Source: Nitrospirales bacterium (lineage in GTDB: Bacteria; Nitrospirota; Nitrospiria; Nitrospirales; UBA8639). Taken from it: a stretch of DNA of 64,000 nt. Numbering within the stretch: the first letter of the stretch is position 1; each line of letters begins with the position of its first letter. This document shows, one piece after another, positions 30,092-38,840 of this stretch. The stretch lies in NCBI GenBank assembly GCA_031315915.1, contig JALDRK010000023.1:1-64000 (forward strand). Reading direction: 5' to 3'. A program made the translations under genes and the position numbers. Below the pieces are notes generated by a model that worked only from the letters and a program-made list of their open reading frames with translations, was not told where the DNA came from and did no database searches.

Positions 30092-31065
30092 CCTTTTAAG
30101 TAATTTCTAAACCGGGACATCAGTTCCTCACCCAAGACTCCGACATCCGGTTTGGTCTTCATATAATCCCGTATTTCCTCGAGACGATGTTCAGCCTGCT
30201 CATTACCCTTTAACCGTTTCACTTTTTGCATCGCATCCCCAAAAGCATCAAAGGTCAATTCTTTATAGCCGAAACTCCGGATACGTTTCACGGCCTTCAT
30301 CATGGCCTCGTTTCGGAATGTCGTGAGGTGCTCCGAATCAATTTCCCGTAGCCCAAGTTTGCGCGCTCGTCGTTCCGCGGCTTTTCGAATCCCACTTCTC
30401 ACAAAATCCGGTGAGGTATGAAGGCGCTTCCAAGCCTCATCAGTCCAGGCCACCTGCGTAGGAGGAGCTTCCCACAGACGCTCAAGTGTCTCTGCGTCAA
30501 TTTGGGTCAACCCTTGTTCACGGGCCAGCTCTTCGGCATCCCGTTTTAACATATCCGTCACAAAATCCATCGCGATCGGCGGAGAGCTTTCTATCCTCTT
30601 TTGCAACAAGGCCATGGCATCCTCCGTCCAATTCAGTGGGCTACTTTGATCAAGAGCTACATCGCCCAGGGCCTCAACTTTTTCGAATAATTCAACATTG
30701 ACTTCCAAATGGCCGCGCTCCCTGGCGACATCTTCAGCAATTCGCCCAATCATACTTCGCATAAACTCTGGGACGGACTCCAGACGCTTACGTGCTTCCG
30801 CAGTCCAGGGAAGCTTACCACTAGCCATATCCTGTGCGGCTTGTTCCATGCCTGCCGCCCCGCCCATTTGTCCCATCATTTGTCCTTTAAGTTGGTCCAA
30901 AATCTCGGCGGTAATTTCGGCATATCCCAGTTCTTTTGCCTTTTTATCGGCCAATCGCTTGACCATGCCCCGCAGAAAACTCGGGGCCCGCTCCAAGCGG
31001 GCCAGGGCTTCCTCAGTCCATTGAATATCAGAAGTCACGGAAGGTTTTTGTTCAGAAGAAAACAT
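30076..31065 (-). CDS. tandem PCP_red-type repeat protein, function unknown
   Basis: The 329-residue product contains four similar units of about 45 residues at roughly 16-60, 87-130, 146-197 and 207-252, plus a degenerate fifth. Each begins W-T-x-E/D-A and continues with a helical block such as RLERAPSFLRGMVKRLADKK followed by a Glu/Ile turn. This pattern resembles the PCP_red domain found at the C-terminus of the light-independent protochlorophyllide reductase subunit. No photosynthesis gene is near. It ends 3 bases before the HU gene upstream and is likely co-transcribed with it. There is no signal peptide or membrane segment. The role is unknown. Confidence 0.75.
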   Translation of the reverse strand: MFSSEQKPSVTSDIQWTEEALARLERAPSFLRGMVKRLADKKAKELGYAEITAEILDQLKGQMMGQMGGAAGMEQAAQDMASGKLPWTAEARKRLESVPEFMRSMIGRIAEDVARERGHLEVNVELFEKVEALGDVALDQSSPLNWTEDAMALLQKRIESSPPIAMDFVTDMLKRDAEELAREQGLTQIDAETLERLWEAPPTQVAWTDEAWKRLHTSPDFVRSGIRKAAERRARKLGLREIDSEHLTTFRNEAMMKAVKRIRSFGYKELTFDAFGDAMQKVKRLKGNEQAEHRLEEIRDYMKTKPDVGVLGEELMSRFRNYLKGEGKL

Positions 31066-31068
31066 AAG

Positions 31069-31371
31069 TTAGACCAATTCCGGGGCGGTCGACCCAGGGT
31101 TTAACAATTCCTTAATTTCTTTACCGGCCTTAAAAAATGGCATGCGTTTTTCAGGGACAGATACTGATTCTCCGGTTTTTGGATTTCGCCCTTCTTTATT
31201 CTGTCGATGCCGTAAACGGAAACTTCCAAATCCCCGAATTTCTGTTTTTTCACCACGTTGCAAAGAATCCCGAATAGAGTCAAAAATAGTGTTCACAACC
31301 ACTTCGGCCTGTCGTCGACTTAATTGGGGAGCCTCCTCCGCCAACTTTTCGATGAGATCCGCTTTTGTCAT
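31069..31371 (-). CDS. HU/IHF family DNA-bending protein
   Basis: The 100-residue product is a typical bacterial histone-like protein that bends DNA and shapes the nucleoid. MTKADLIEKLAEEAPQLSRR is the N-terminal dimerisation helix region. GFGSFRLRHRQNKEGRNPKT is the beta-arm region, with the intercalating proline in RNP. Position next to sppA and rpsA is reminiscent of ihfB beside rpsA in Proteobacteria, so an IHF-beta-like role is possible. HU cannot be distinguished here. Confidence 0.93.
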   Translation of the reverse strand: MTKADLIEKLAEEAPQLSRRQAEVVVNTIFDSIRDSLQRGEKTEIRGFGSFRLRHRQNKEGRNPKTGESVSVPEKRMPFFKAGKEIKELLNPGSTAPELV

Positions 31372-31462
31372 CTAGCCCTCCTTCCCAGTATTCCGCGTAT
31401 GGAGTTGGAACCCGATGTCCCTAAAAAACTTTTTTCGTGGCTACCCAATAAATGACGGCTCA

Positions 31463-32341
31463 TCATGCAATCCATAAATACATTAAAGGCATTCCAAACT
31501 TCGGCAAGGCAAGTGACCGGACATCCCCAAGAAATTTGGTCTCCAGAAAATCTCGAAAAGAAAAGGGTTTGGTTGTTTCAACTACCCGAGGATCGCCAAT
31601 AATACCCCCCAATTCGCCAGCCAGACGAATCGCATCCTGCAAATCCCCGATTTCATCAACCAACAAAATAGACTTGGCCTGTCTGCCGGTAAAAACCCGC
31701 CCGTCAGCCAACTGCTCGACTTCCGAACTGTCCATAGAACGACCATCGGCAACCGCTTCGATAAATTGCCGATGTACATCGTCCATGACGGACTGAAGGA
31801 GCCGACGGTCCTCTTCCTGCATAGTCCGGAACGGAGACCCGATATCTTTAAACTTCCCCGTCTTAACCACAATATTCTTCACCCCGACTTTCTCCAACAA
31901 CTCCTGAAAATTGGCCATTTGCATGATGACCCCGATGCTGCCCGTCAAGGTGCCGGGATTGGCTAAGATACGGTCGGTGGCCACCGCGATATAGTAACCA
32001 CCAGACGCCGCCACGGTGCCCATGGAAGCCACTACTGTTTTATTATTTTCTTTTCGAACACGCTTGACTGCGTTATAAATTTCTTGAGAAGGCGCTACCC
32101 CCCCTCCCGGGCTATCAATGCGCACGACAATGGCACGAACGGTAGGATCTTCAGCAAACATTTTGAGTTCATTTACTGTTTCCAGTGAGTCCAAAATCGG
32201 ACCTTCCACCCGGACAATGGCCACTTTTTCCTGACTGGCCAACAGCAATTCCGGTATAACCGATTTTCCCACAAAAAATAAGACCAGTCCTCCCATGAGA
32301 ATCCAGAAAACTCGTTTCCAATGAGGATATCCGGTCTGCAT
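31463..32341 (-). CDS. sppA: signal peptide peptidase SppA (S49 family)
   Basis: SppA degrades cleaved signal peptides in the membrane. I choose the ATG at 32341 (MQTGYPHWKRVF), giving 292 residues. The longer reading overlaps the end of rpsA in another frame. A transmembrane anchor (RVFWILMGGLVLFFVGKSVI) is followed by an S49 protease domain. That domain has VRIDSPGGGV, the presumed nucleophile Ser in VAASGGYYIA and the presumed general-base Lys in GKFKDIGSP, matching the Ser/Lys dyad known for the short SppA form. It lies 50 bases downstream of rpsA. Confidence 0.93.
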   Translation of the reverse strand: MQTGYPHWKRVFWILMGGLVLFFVGKSVIPELLLASQEKVAIVRVEGPILDSLETVNELKMFAEDPTVRAIVVRIDSPGGGVAPSQEIYNAVKRVRKENNKTVVASMGTVAASGGYYIAVATDRILANPGTLTGSIGVIMQMANFQELLEKVGVKNIVVKTGKFKDIGSPFRTMQEEDRRLLQSVMDDVHRQFIEAVADGRSMDSSEVEQLADGRVFTGRQAKSILLVDEIGDLQDAIRLAGELGGIIGDPRVVETTKPFSFRDFLETKFLGDVRSLALPKFGMPLMYLWIA

Positions 32342-32391
32342 GAATTTACACCATGTTCGGGAAAGAGTAAAAAACCCTTCTCCTATAGGGC

Positions 32392-34092
32392 TTAGGAATC
32401 GGTAGCTTGCTCTTTGGCCTGAACAGCCCGCCCCAAACTTTGATCTAAACTGCCCTGTGCAGTATGGAACTCTGACACCTCTCCCTGTTCTATATCTTTC
32501 AAATGCTCCCATAGACTCAAGGCAATTTTCCGATCTTCACAATCGACTTTGACAATTTTGGCGGCCACTTCTTGCCCAATGGAAAACTTATCTTCCAGGC
32601 GGTCTTGAACATCGGGGCCAATTTCACTGACATGAATAAGGCCTTCAACTCCACCCTCTAATTCGACAAAAATCCCAAAGTCGGCAATTTTGGATATCGT
32701 CCCAGTGGCCGTTTCTCCGACATGATATCGCTGGGGAATTTCGGTGGACCAAGGATCAGACACCAGTTGCTTATAGCCCAAAGACAACCGCTCCTTATCT
32801 TTATCAATCTTCAAAATAACGGCCTGCACCACCTGTCCTTTTTTGAACAGTTCGGACGGATGCTTGATATGCTTGGTCCAGGACATATCGGAAATATGAA
32901 TCAAGCCGTCAACCCCCTCATCCAACCCGACGAAAGCGCCAAAATCGGTTACACTTTTTACTTTACCCTCTATTTGAGTGCCTTCCGGGTATCGCTCTTC
33001 AATTAAATCCCAGGGGTTGGGAGCCGTTTGCTTCATGCCTAGAGAAATTTTTCGGCTTTGTTGATCCACATGCAACACTTGCGCTTCAATCGCATCCCCC
33101 ACCGAAACTACCTTGGATGGGTGCCGGACTTCATGGGTCCAGGACATTTCCGAAACATGGACTAATCCTTCTACACCGGGCTCTAATTCCACAAAGGCTC
33201 CATAGTCCGTCAGGCTCACCACTTTCCCTTTCACTCGACTCCCTTCGGGATATTTGCTTTCGACCTTGGTCCAGGGGTCCGGAGATTTTTGCTTGACCCC
33301 TAAAGAAATCCGGCCGGTCTCTCGATCATATTTCAGCACCAACACTTCAACTCGATCCCCGATGGAAAACATATCGGAAGGATGGCCGACACGGCCCCAT
33401 GAAATATCGGTAATGTGAAGAAGTCCGTCGATGCCGCCCAGGTCCAAAAATGCTCCGTAATCGGTAATATTCTTCACTGCGCCCTCAATCAACTGTCCTT
33501 CCGTCAATGTCGACAATGTCGATTGGCGCCGTTTGTCCCTTGTTTCTTCCAGCAAAGCCCGTCGGGAGACCACCACATTTCCCCGCCGGTGATTAATTTT
33601 AATGATTTTAAAATTAAACGTTTTCCCCACTAACCCATCCAGGTCCCTGACGGGGGTCAAGTCAATTTGAGAACCGGGCAGGAACGCCTTCACTCCAATA
33701 TCCACGATCATGCCGCCCTTAATGCGGGAAATGACTTTTCCTTGCACTTGTTTTTCTTCATGATGGGCAACTTCCAAATCTTCCCAGACCTTCATCTTGT
33801 CGGCTTTTTCTTTGGAGAGGAGTAAATTACCCTCGGAATCTTCACATTGTTCGATGTAGACCTGAATGGGATCATTAACCTTGAGGTGTTCAAGTTCTTC
33901 CGAAGAAAACTGGTCGGCCGGAATCATGCCTTCGGATTTATACCCAATATCGACGACGACCCGGTCCCGTTGGATATCAATAACCCTTCCTTCTGTAATC
34001 GTCCCCTCTTCAATATTCTTAAAGGTTTCGTCATACAGGGCGGCCAGGGTTTCTCGGTCAATGGTTTCAGTGTGTTGTGAAAGGGTGTTCAT
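32392..34092 (-). CDS. rpsA: 30S ribosomal protein S1
   Basis: S1 unfolds and recruits mRNA to the 30S subunit. The 566-residue protein has six S1/OB-fold repeats. Recurring segments are ITDYGAFLDLGGIDGLLHIT, SLTDYGAFVELEPGVEGLVH, VTDFGAFVGLDEGVDGLIHI and IADFGIFVELEGGVEGLIHV. The first two repeats, which bind the ribosome in E. coli S1, are more divergent, as usual. It is on the minus strand between plsC and sppA. Confidence 0.97.
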   Translation of the reverse strand: MNTLSQHTETIDRETLAALYDETFKNIEEGTITEGRVIDIQRDRVVVDIGYKSEGMIPADQFSSEELEHLKVNDPIQVYIEQCEDSEGNLLLSKEKADKMKVWEDLEVAHHEEKQVQGKVISRIKGGMIVDIGVKAFLPGSQIDLTPVRDLDGLVGKTFNFKIIKINHRRGNVVVSRRALLEETRDKRRQSTLSTLTEGQLIEGAVKNITDYGAFLDLGGIDGLLHITDISWGRVGHPSDMFSIGDRVEVLVLKYDRETGRISLGVKQKSPDPWTKVESKYPEGSRVKGKVVSLTDYGAFVELEPGVEGLVHVSEMSWTHEVRHPSKVVSVGDAIEAQVLHVDQQSRKISLGMKQTAPNPWDLIEERYPEGTQIEGKVKSVTDFGAFVGLDEGVDGLIHISDMSWTKHIKHPSELFKKGQVVQAVILKIDKDKERLSLGYKQLVSDPWSTEIPQRYHVGETATGTISKIADFGIFVELEGGVEGLIHVSEIGPDVQDRLEDKFSIGQEVAAKIVKVDCEDRKIALSLWEHLKDIEQGEVSEFHTAQGSLDQSLGRAVQAKEQATDS

Positions 34093-34212
34093 CCGACTTT
34101 GATACCTCCAACGGAACTACGCAGTTTAAGGGTGAATAAGATAATTTTTAGAGATCTCAATACGATTCCATACAAAAGACAAAGAAATTGTTTGGGTCTT
34201 CGTCACAGGCAC

Positions 34213-34854
34213 TTACTCTCTATTTCGACTACTTTCATGGGCGACACTCAGCTCCGCAATGTGTTCCATTACCGATTGTCCCACCTGTTCGTAGAACTCT
34301 TTGGCCCGCCCATCTTTCTGAAACTTTGAAAAACTCAGAGGTTTCCCAAAGGTCACAGAAACGGGAATCAACCTTGGCCACATGGCACCCGGAGGCAGAA
34401 CTGTAAAGGTACCAGAAATAAACGCAGGAATCACCTGGCATTGTGATTCAGCGACTAAATAGCCGATTCCAGGCCTTCCAGGCAGGAGGGTCCCGTCTTC
34501 CGTTCGACTTCCCTCAGGGAAAATCACTACAGGTTTTCCGTCATTTAAAAGCCTGAGAGCCTCTCCAAAGGCCTTTCGATCCAACCGGTGGGTTTTTAAG
34601 GGAATCCATCCTAAACGTTGTATGGCCCAATTAAGAAAGATATTGGGAAATAAATTTGACCTCCCTAAAAAAAAAACTCTTCTCCAAATGGCACATCCCA
34701 AAACCGGGATATCGCTGTAGCTGGCATGATTGGCCGCCACAATAATACCCCCGGTTTGGGGAAAGTGTTCTAATCCGAAAACCCGTAAACGCAGAACCGT
34801 GCGAAAAAAACAATTGAACAATACCCACAGAAACCCATAAATCAAGCCGCTCAC
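34213..34854 (-). CDS. plsC: 1-acyl-sn-glycerol-3-phosphate acyltransferase
   Basis: PlsC transfers the second acyl chain to lysophosphatidic acid in phospholipid synthesis. The 213-residue product has the catalytic NHASYSD motif (the HX4D signature, about residues 42-48) and the substrate-binding FPEGSRTEDG. Hydrophobic segments at the N-terminus suggest membrane association. Its start overlaps the cmk stop by 4 bases (ATGA), indicating translational coupling. The upstream neighbour order cmk-plsC-rpsA is common. Confidence 0.92.
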   Translation of the reverse strand: MSGLIYGFLWVLFNCFFRTVLRLRVFGLEHFPQTGGIIVAANHASYSDIPVLGCAIWRRVFFLGRSNLFPNIFLNWAIQRLGWIPLKTHRLDRKAFGEALRLLNDGKPVVIFPEGSRTEDGTLLPGRPGIGYLVAESQCQVIPAFISGTFTVLPPGAMWPRLIPVSVTFGKPLSFSKFQKDGRAKEFYEQVGQSVMEHIAELSVAHESSRNRE

Positions 34855-35597
34855 AGGCGATCCGCTATCACCTTCATCATCTGTTCCACCACCTGATCAG
34901 CCGACTGATGAGAAGTATCGATAATGGTGGCTTCTTCTGCCGGATACAATGGAGCAATTTCCCGGGTCCGATCTCGCCGATCTCTAGCAGTCATATCTTC
35001 TTGGACCGATTCCAGGCTCTGGTCACGACCTTTTTGAGCAAATTCCAAATGACGCCGCATGGCTCTCACTGTCACATCGGCATCAAGAAAAAACTTGATA
35101 TCCGCTTGGGGAAAGACCCGAGTGCCCATGTCTCTTCCTTCGGCAACAACCCCACATGCTTCCCCGAATTTTCGTTGGACCGGCAACAGCCAAGCCCGCA
35201 CCCGAGGTAACGCCGCAATAGTTGAAGCCAATTGACTAACTTCTGGGGTCCGCAACGCACCTGGTTCGACGACCACACCATCAATTTGAATGGCAATTCC
35301 ATCGGTTTGTGGAAGTATGCCAATATCCGTGTGAGATAAAATGGCCTCAACTTGAATAGGATCATTCGGATCGGATTTTAGTTGCTGAATTTTCCAGGCT
35401 ACAGCCCGATACAGTGCGCCCGTATCTAGATAGACATACCCCAAATGCTTGGCTAAAGACTGAGAAACCGTGCTTTTGCCGACTCCGGCAGGGCCATCAA
35501 TTGTAATCAGTAAACGCCGGGCTGAGCCTCTCTTTTTCTCCTTATGATCGCCAGCTCCTTGTCCACGTGTGGGTTTCATTATAGACTTCATCGTCAA
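34851..35597 (-). CDS. cmk: cytidylate kinase
   Basis: Cmk phosphorylates CMP/dCMP. The 248-residue product has a basic N-terminal extension of about 28 residues before the P-loop (LLITIDGPAGVGKSTVSQSL). TGALYRAVAW and GRDMGTRVFPQADIKFFLDA motifs of the family follow. The start is set by the 4-base overlap with the aroA stop (ATGA at 35594-35597). An internal ATG seven residues in is a possible alternative. Confidence 0.95.
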   Translation of the reverse strand: MTMKSIMKPTRGQGAGDHKEKKRGSARRLLITIDGPAGVGKSTVSQSLAKHLGYVYLDTGALYRAVAWKIQQLKSDPNDPIQVEAILSHTDIGILPQTDGIAIQIDGVVVEPGALRTPEVSQLASTIAALPRVRAWLLPVQRKFGEACGVVAEGRDMGTRVFPQADIKFFLDADVTVRAMRRHLEFAQKGRDQSLESVQEDMTARDRRDRTREIAPLYPAEEATIIDTSHQSADQVVEQMMKVIADRL

Positions 35598-36886
35598 TTT
35601 GTCAATAAATCCAACAGTTTACCATGGAACCCTGGAAAAGAAGTCTCAATACAATCCACCTCATCCACGCTCACCACAGAATCGGCCGCCAATCCGGCCA
35701 CAGCTAACGACATAGCTACCCGATGATCTCCATAGCTTCGGCAGACCGCTCCTTTGAGAGCGGCGTTCCCTTGAATAACCAACCCATCATCCTCTTCCTC
35801 AACAGAGACATTCAATCGTTGTAATTCCGTAGCCATGGCATGGATTCGATCCGTTTCCTTGACTCTCAATTCCTTGGCACCGTTGATACGGGTTTCGCCT
35901 TCAGCCAGTGCTGCAGCCACACATAGGATGGGAAATTCATCGATCGTTTTGGGAACCATTTCTGCCCCGATGGAAATTCCATGTAATCCGGAAGATCGGA
36001 CTCTGAGATCTCCAACCGGTTCTCCGGATTGGGTCCTCGGGTTTAGCACCGAAATATCGGCTCCCATTTTGAGCAAAAGATCTAAAATGCCTGTCCGCTC
36101 GGGATTAAGCCCGATATTCGGAATGAATACTTCTGAATCAGGGACGATTGTGGCCGCCACCAGAAAAAAGGCTGCAGCCGAAATGTCTCCAGGAATGTCA
36201 ATGGGTTTACCTTTAAAGGACTGTCGACCCTGAACCTCTACCCGGCAGCCATTGTCCCGAAAAGGAATACCCAGATAGGCAAACAGCCGTTCTGTATGAT
36301 CCCTGGACTTTTGCGGTTCAGTCACAACTGTAGTTCCCGTTGCAAATAACCCGGCCAATAACACGCAAGATTTTATTTGGGCACTTGCCACAGGCGATTC
36401 ATAAACCAGGGATGTCAACTCTTGCCCCTGAATACCGAGTGGAGCCAAGTCGCCTCCTTTTCTCCCGGAAATCTGTGCCCCCATAAGCTTGAGGGGTCTC
36501 ACAATCCGAGCCATGGGCCGGCTGCGCAGTGAAGCATCACCCGTCAACACGGAAAAAAATCCCTGTCCCGCCAATACACCAGCTAACAATCGCAGGCCGG
36601 TCCCGGAGTTTCCGCAATCCAACACATTGACCGGTTCCACCAATCCCCATAGACCTTTACCTGTAATCTCCAACCCATCGGGAATTTCCCGAACCTCCAC
36701 TCCGAGTTGACGAATGGCGCGAAGGGTATTCAGACAATCTTCTCCCTGGCAATATCCCGTAACCCGAGTCGACCCATCGGCTAAGGCCCCCAATATCAAA
36801 GCCCGGTGTGTAATAGACTTGTCACCAGGGACGGTGACCGTTCCCCGAAGAGGTGCCGAAGCGGGGCCAATAGAAAACGAAGTCAT
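35594..36886 (-). CDS. aroA: 3-phosphoshikimate 1-carboxyvinyltransferase (EPSP synthase)
   Basis: AroA makes EPSP from shikimate 3-phosphate and PEP, step six of the shikimate pathway. The 430-residue product has VPGDKSITHRALILGALADG with the substrate-binding Lys/Ser, LDCGNSGTGLRLLAGVLAG and a KETDRI motif near residue 335. The length is normal. It overlaps tyrA upstream and cmk downstream by 4 bases, so it is part of a tightly coupled operon. Confidence 0.97.
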   Translation of the reverse strand: MTSFSIGPASAPLRGTVTVPGDKSITHRALILGALADGSTRVTGYCQGEDCLNTLRAIRQLGVEVREIPDGLEITGKGLWGLVEPVNVLDCGNSGTGLRLLAGVLAGQGFFSVLTGDASLRSRPMARIVRPLKLMGAQISGRKGGDLAPLGIQGQELTSLVYESPVASAQIKSCVLLAGLFATGTTVVTEPQKSRDHTERLFAYLGIPFRDNGCRVEVQGRQSFKGKPIDIPGDISAAAFFLVAATIVPDSEVFIPNIGLNPERTGILDLLLKMGADISVLNPRTQSGEPVGDLRVRSSGLHGISIGAEMVPKTIDEFPILCVAAALAEGETRINGAKELRVKETDRIHAMATELQRLNVSVEEEDDGLVIQGNAALKGAVCRSYGDHRVAMSLAVAGLAADSVVSVDEVDCIETSFPGFHGKLLDLLTN

Positions 36887-37773
36887 GTCAAGCGTTCCCG
36901 TAAGCTTTTGGATTCTTCCAGCAATTGCTGAAGCCTCTGAGCATCGTTAACTTGTAAGGTTTTTTTAAATTCCTGAAGATGCCCGACATACTGATCGATC
37001 ATTTGCAAGAGATTGTCCCGGTTCGCCAAACAAATGTCCCGCCACATTTCGGGAGAACTTGCGGCAATGCGAGTCGTATCTCGCAACCCACCACCCGAAA
37101 AGGATAACAGGTTCATGGAATGGGTCTTATCGTCTTTTTGAAGACTGCAAAGGGCCTGCATCAAGGAAAACGCAGCCACATGAGGTAAATGGCTCACGGC
37201 TCCTAACACCCAATCATGGTCATGAGGATTCATGGATATCACCGTCGAGCCGACCGCCTCCCATAAAGCGCAAACGGTCTTTAATGCTTCAGGCCGGGTT
37301 CGGGAAGTGGGAGTAACAATACACCGAGCGCCCTTGAATAACCCGGCCTCAGCATAGGCAACCCCTGATTTTTCTTTTCCGGCAATCGGATGGGCTCCAA
37401 CGAAAAAAACTTCTGGAGGCAATTGAGATTCCAATTGCAGCACCAATGGCCCTTTCACACTGCCCACATCGCTCACAACCGTATGGGACCGGAGGCACTC
37501 TCCCCAATGCTTCACGTGTTCAAGATAGGTATCGACGGGGGTCGCTAAAACCACAAAATCCGACTGGCCCACGACTTCTTTAGCATCGCCAACGAAAGCA
37601 TCAATCGCCTCCATGTTCATCGCCAATTCCAAATTCGCCCGGCTACGTCCCACCCCTATCACGGTTTTGGCTAAGCCCAGCTGTTTGAGAGCCAGCCCAA
37701 GAGATCCCCCGAGTAATCCTACCCCGATAATAGTTACCTGCTGAAACAGAGGCGTATGAGAGAAGGGAGTCAT
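36883..37773 (-). CDS. tyrA: prephenate dehydrogenase
   Basis: TyrA oxidatively decarboxylates prephenate (or arogenate) on the tyrosine branch. I use the ATG at 37773 (MTPFSHTPLF), 296 residues; a TTG seven codons upstream is also in frame. The N-terminal Rossmann fold has IIGVGLLGGSLGLAL. The catalytic region includes SDVGSVKGPL and GAHPIAGKEKSG. There is no ACT or chorismate mutase domain. NAD versus NADP preference and arogenate use cannot be settled from sequence alone. Confidence 0.94.
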   Translation of the reverse strand: MTPFSHTPLFQQVTIIGVGLLGGSLGLALKQLGLAKTVIGVGRSRANLELAMNMEAIDAFVGDAKEVVGQSDFVVLATPVDTYLEHVKHWGECLRSHTVVSDVGSVKGPLVLQLESQLPPEVFFVGAHPIAGKEKSGVAYAEAGLFKGARCIVTPTSRTRPEALKTVCALWEAVGSTVISMNPHDHDWVLGAVSHLPHVAAFSLMQALCSLQKDDKTHSMNLLSFSGGGLRDTTRIAASSPEMWRDICLANRDNLLQMIDQYVGHLQEFKKTLQVNDAQRLQQLLEESKSLRERLT

Positions 37774-37808
37774 GACGGATTGGACCAATTGCAACAGTTT
37801 CTCTGACC

Positions 37809-38822
37809 TTACATGTCCCGCCCCACAGCACGAGCTACTTTTTGGAGATCAAGCATCAGGTCATGAAAACGGCTCGGCTTAAGAGACTCTTCTCCGTCAC
37901 AGAGCGCACATTCAGGGTCGGAATGCACCTCAATCAACAACCCATCCGCGCCAGCCGCCACCGCAGCTTTAGCCATCGGAGCGACTAAATTCCACTTTCC
38001 GGTTGCATGACTGGGATCCACGATCACCGGTAAATGAGTCAATTCTTGCAAAGCCGGGATAGCTGTGAGATCTAAGGTATTCCGATAGTGGGATTCAAAC
38101 GTCCGGATGCCCCGTTCACACAACATGACGTTTTGATTCCCACGGGACATAATATACTCAGCCGACAACAAAAACTCTTTAATAGTTGCGGAGAGTCCAC
38201 GTTTCAAAAGAACCGGTTTATCATAGGAACCGACTTCTTTCAGCAGTTCAAAATTTTGCATATTCCGGGCGCCAATTTGAATGACATCGGCATGCTCTAA
38301 GAAATATCCCAGATCCCGGGCGTCCAAAATCTCACTCACTACAGGCAATCCGGTTTCTTTCCGCGCCGCAGTCAAAAATTCCAGTCCTTCCTGACCGAGT
38401 CCCTGAAACGAATAGGGGGAAGTTCGAGGCTTATACGCTCCGCCACGGAGTATGCGGGCTCCGGATCGAGCCACCGATTGGGCAATGCCAACCGTAATTT
38501 CCAACTTTTCCACAGCGCAAGGACCAGCCATGACTACGACACGATTGCCCCCAACCTGTACACCTCCAATATCAATGACCGAATCCTGTTTCTGAAACTC
38601 CCGGCTGACCATTTTCCAGGGAGCCAAAATCGGCGTGACGCTTTCCACACCAGGAAACACACTCAACGGCTGCCCCTGAAGCACCCGTTCGTCTCCGATG
38701 ACTCCCACAACAATCCGCTCCTCCCCTCTGGAAATCTGAGATCGTAATCCAAGAGATCTCAGCCGATCCACCAGGTGTTCGATGTCCTGTTCCGAGGCTT
38801 CTGGTTTGAACACAATGATCAT
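37809..38822 (-). CDS. aroF: 3-deoxy-7-phosphoheptulonate synthase (DAHP synthase, type I-beta with regulatory domain)
   Basis: This enzyme condenses PEP and erythrose 4-phosphate, the first shikimate-pathway step. The 337-residue product has an N-terminal ferredoxin-like domain of about 70 residues (MIIVFKPEASEQDIEHLVDR), as in the Thermotoga-type enzyme, where it mediates feedback inhibition by Tyr/Phe. The TIM barrel includes the metal-binding Cys of VMAGPCAVE, RGGAYKPRTSPYSFQGLG and the metal-binding His of VDPSHATGK. It is followed by tyrA. Confidence 0.95.
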   Translation of the reverse strand: MIIVFKPEASEQDIEHLVDRLRSLGLRSQISRGEERIVVGVIGDERVLQGQPLSVFPGVESVTPILAPWKMVSREFQKQDSVIDIGGVQVGGNRVVVMAGPCAVEKLEITVGIAQSVARSGARILRGGAYKPRTSPYSFQGLGQEGLEFLTAARKETGLPVVSEILDARDLGYFLEHADVIQIGARNMQNFELLKEVGSYDKPVLLKRGLSATIKEFLLSAEYIMSRGNQNVMLCERGIRTFESHYRNTLDLTAIPALQELTHLPVIVDPSHATGKWNLVAPMAKAAVAAGADGLLIEVHSDPECALCDGEESLKPSRFHDLMLDLQKVARAVGRDM

Positions 38823-38840
38823 GATGGGCGCATGCGCGGA

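Noticed and set aside
30076-31065. Evidence for chlorophyll biosynthesis
   Set aside because: Only the small repeat resembles the protochlorophyllide reductase domain. The catalytic parts and all other bch genes are absent from the window.
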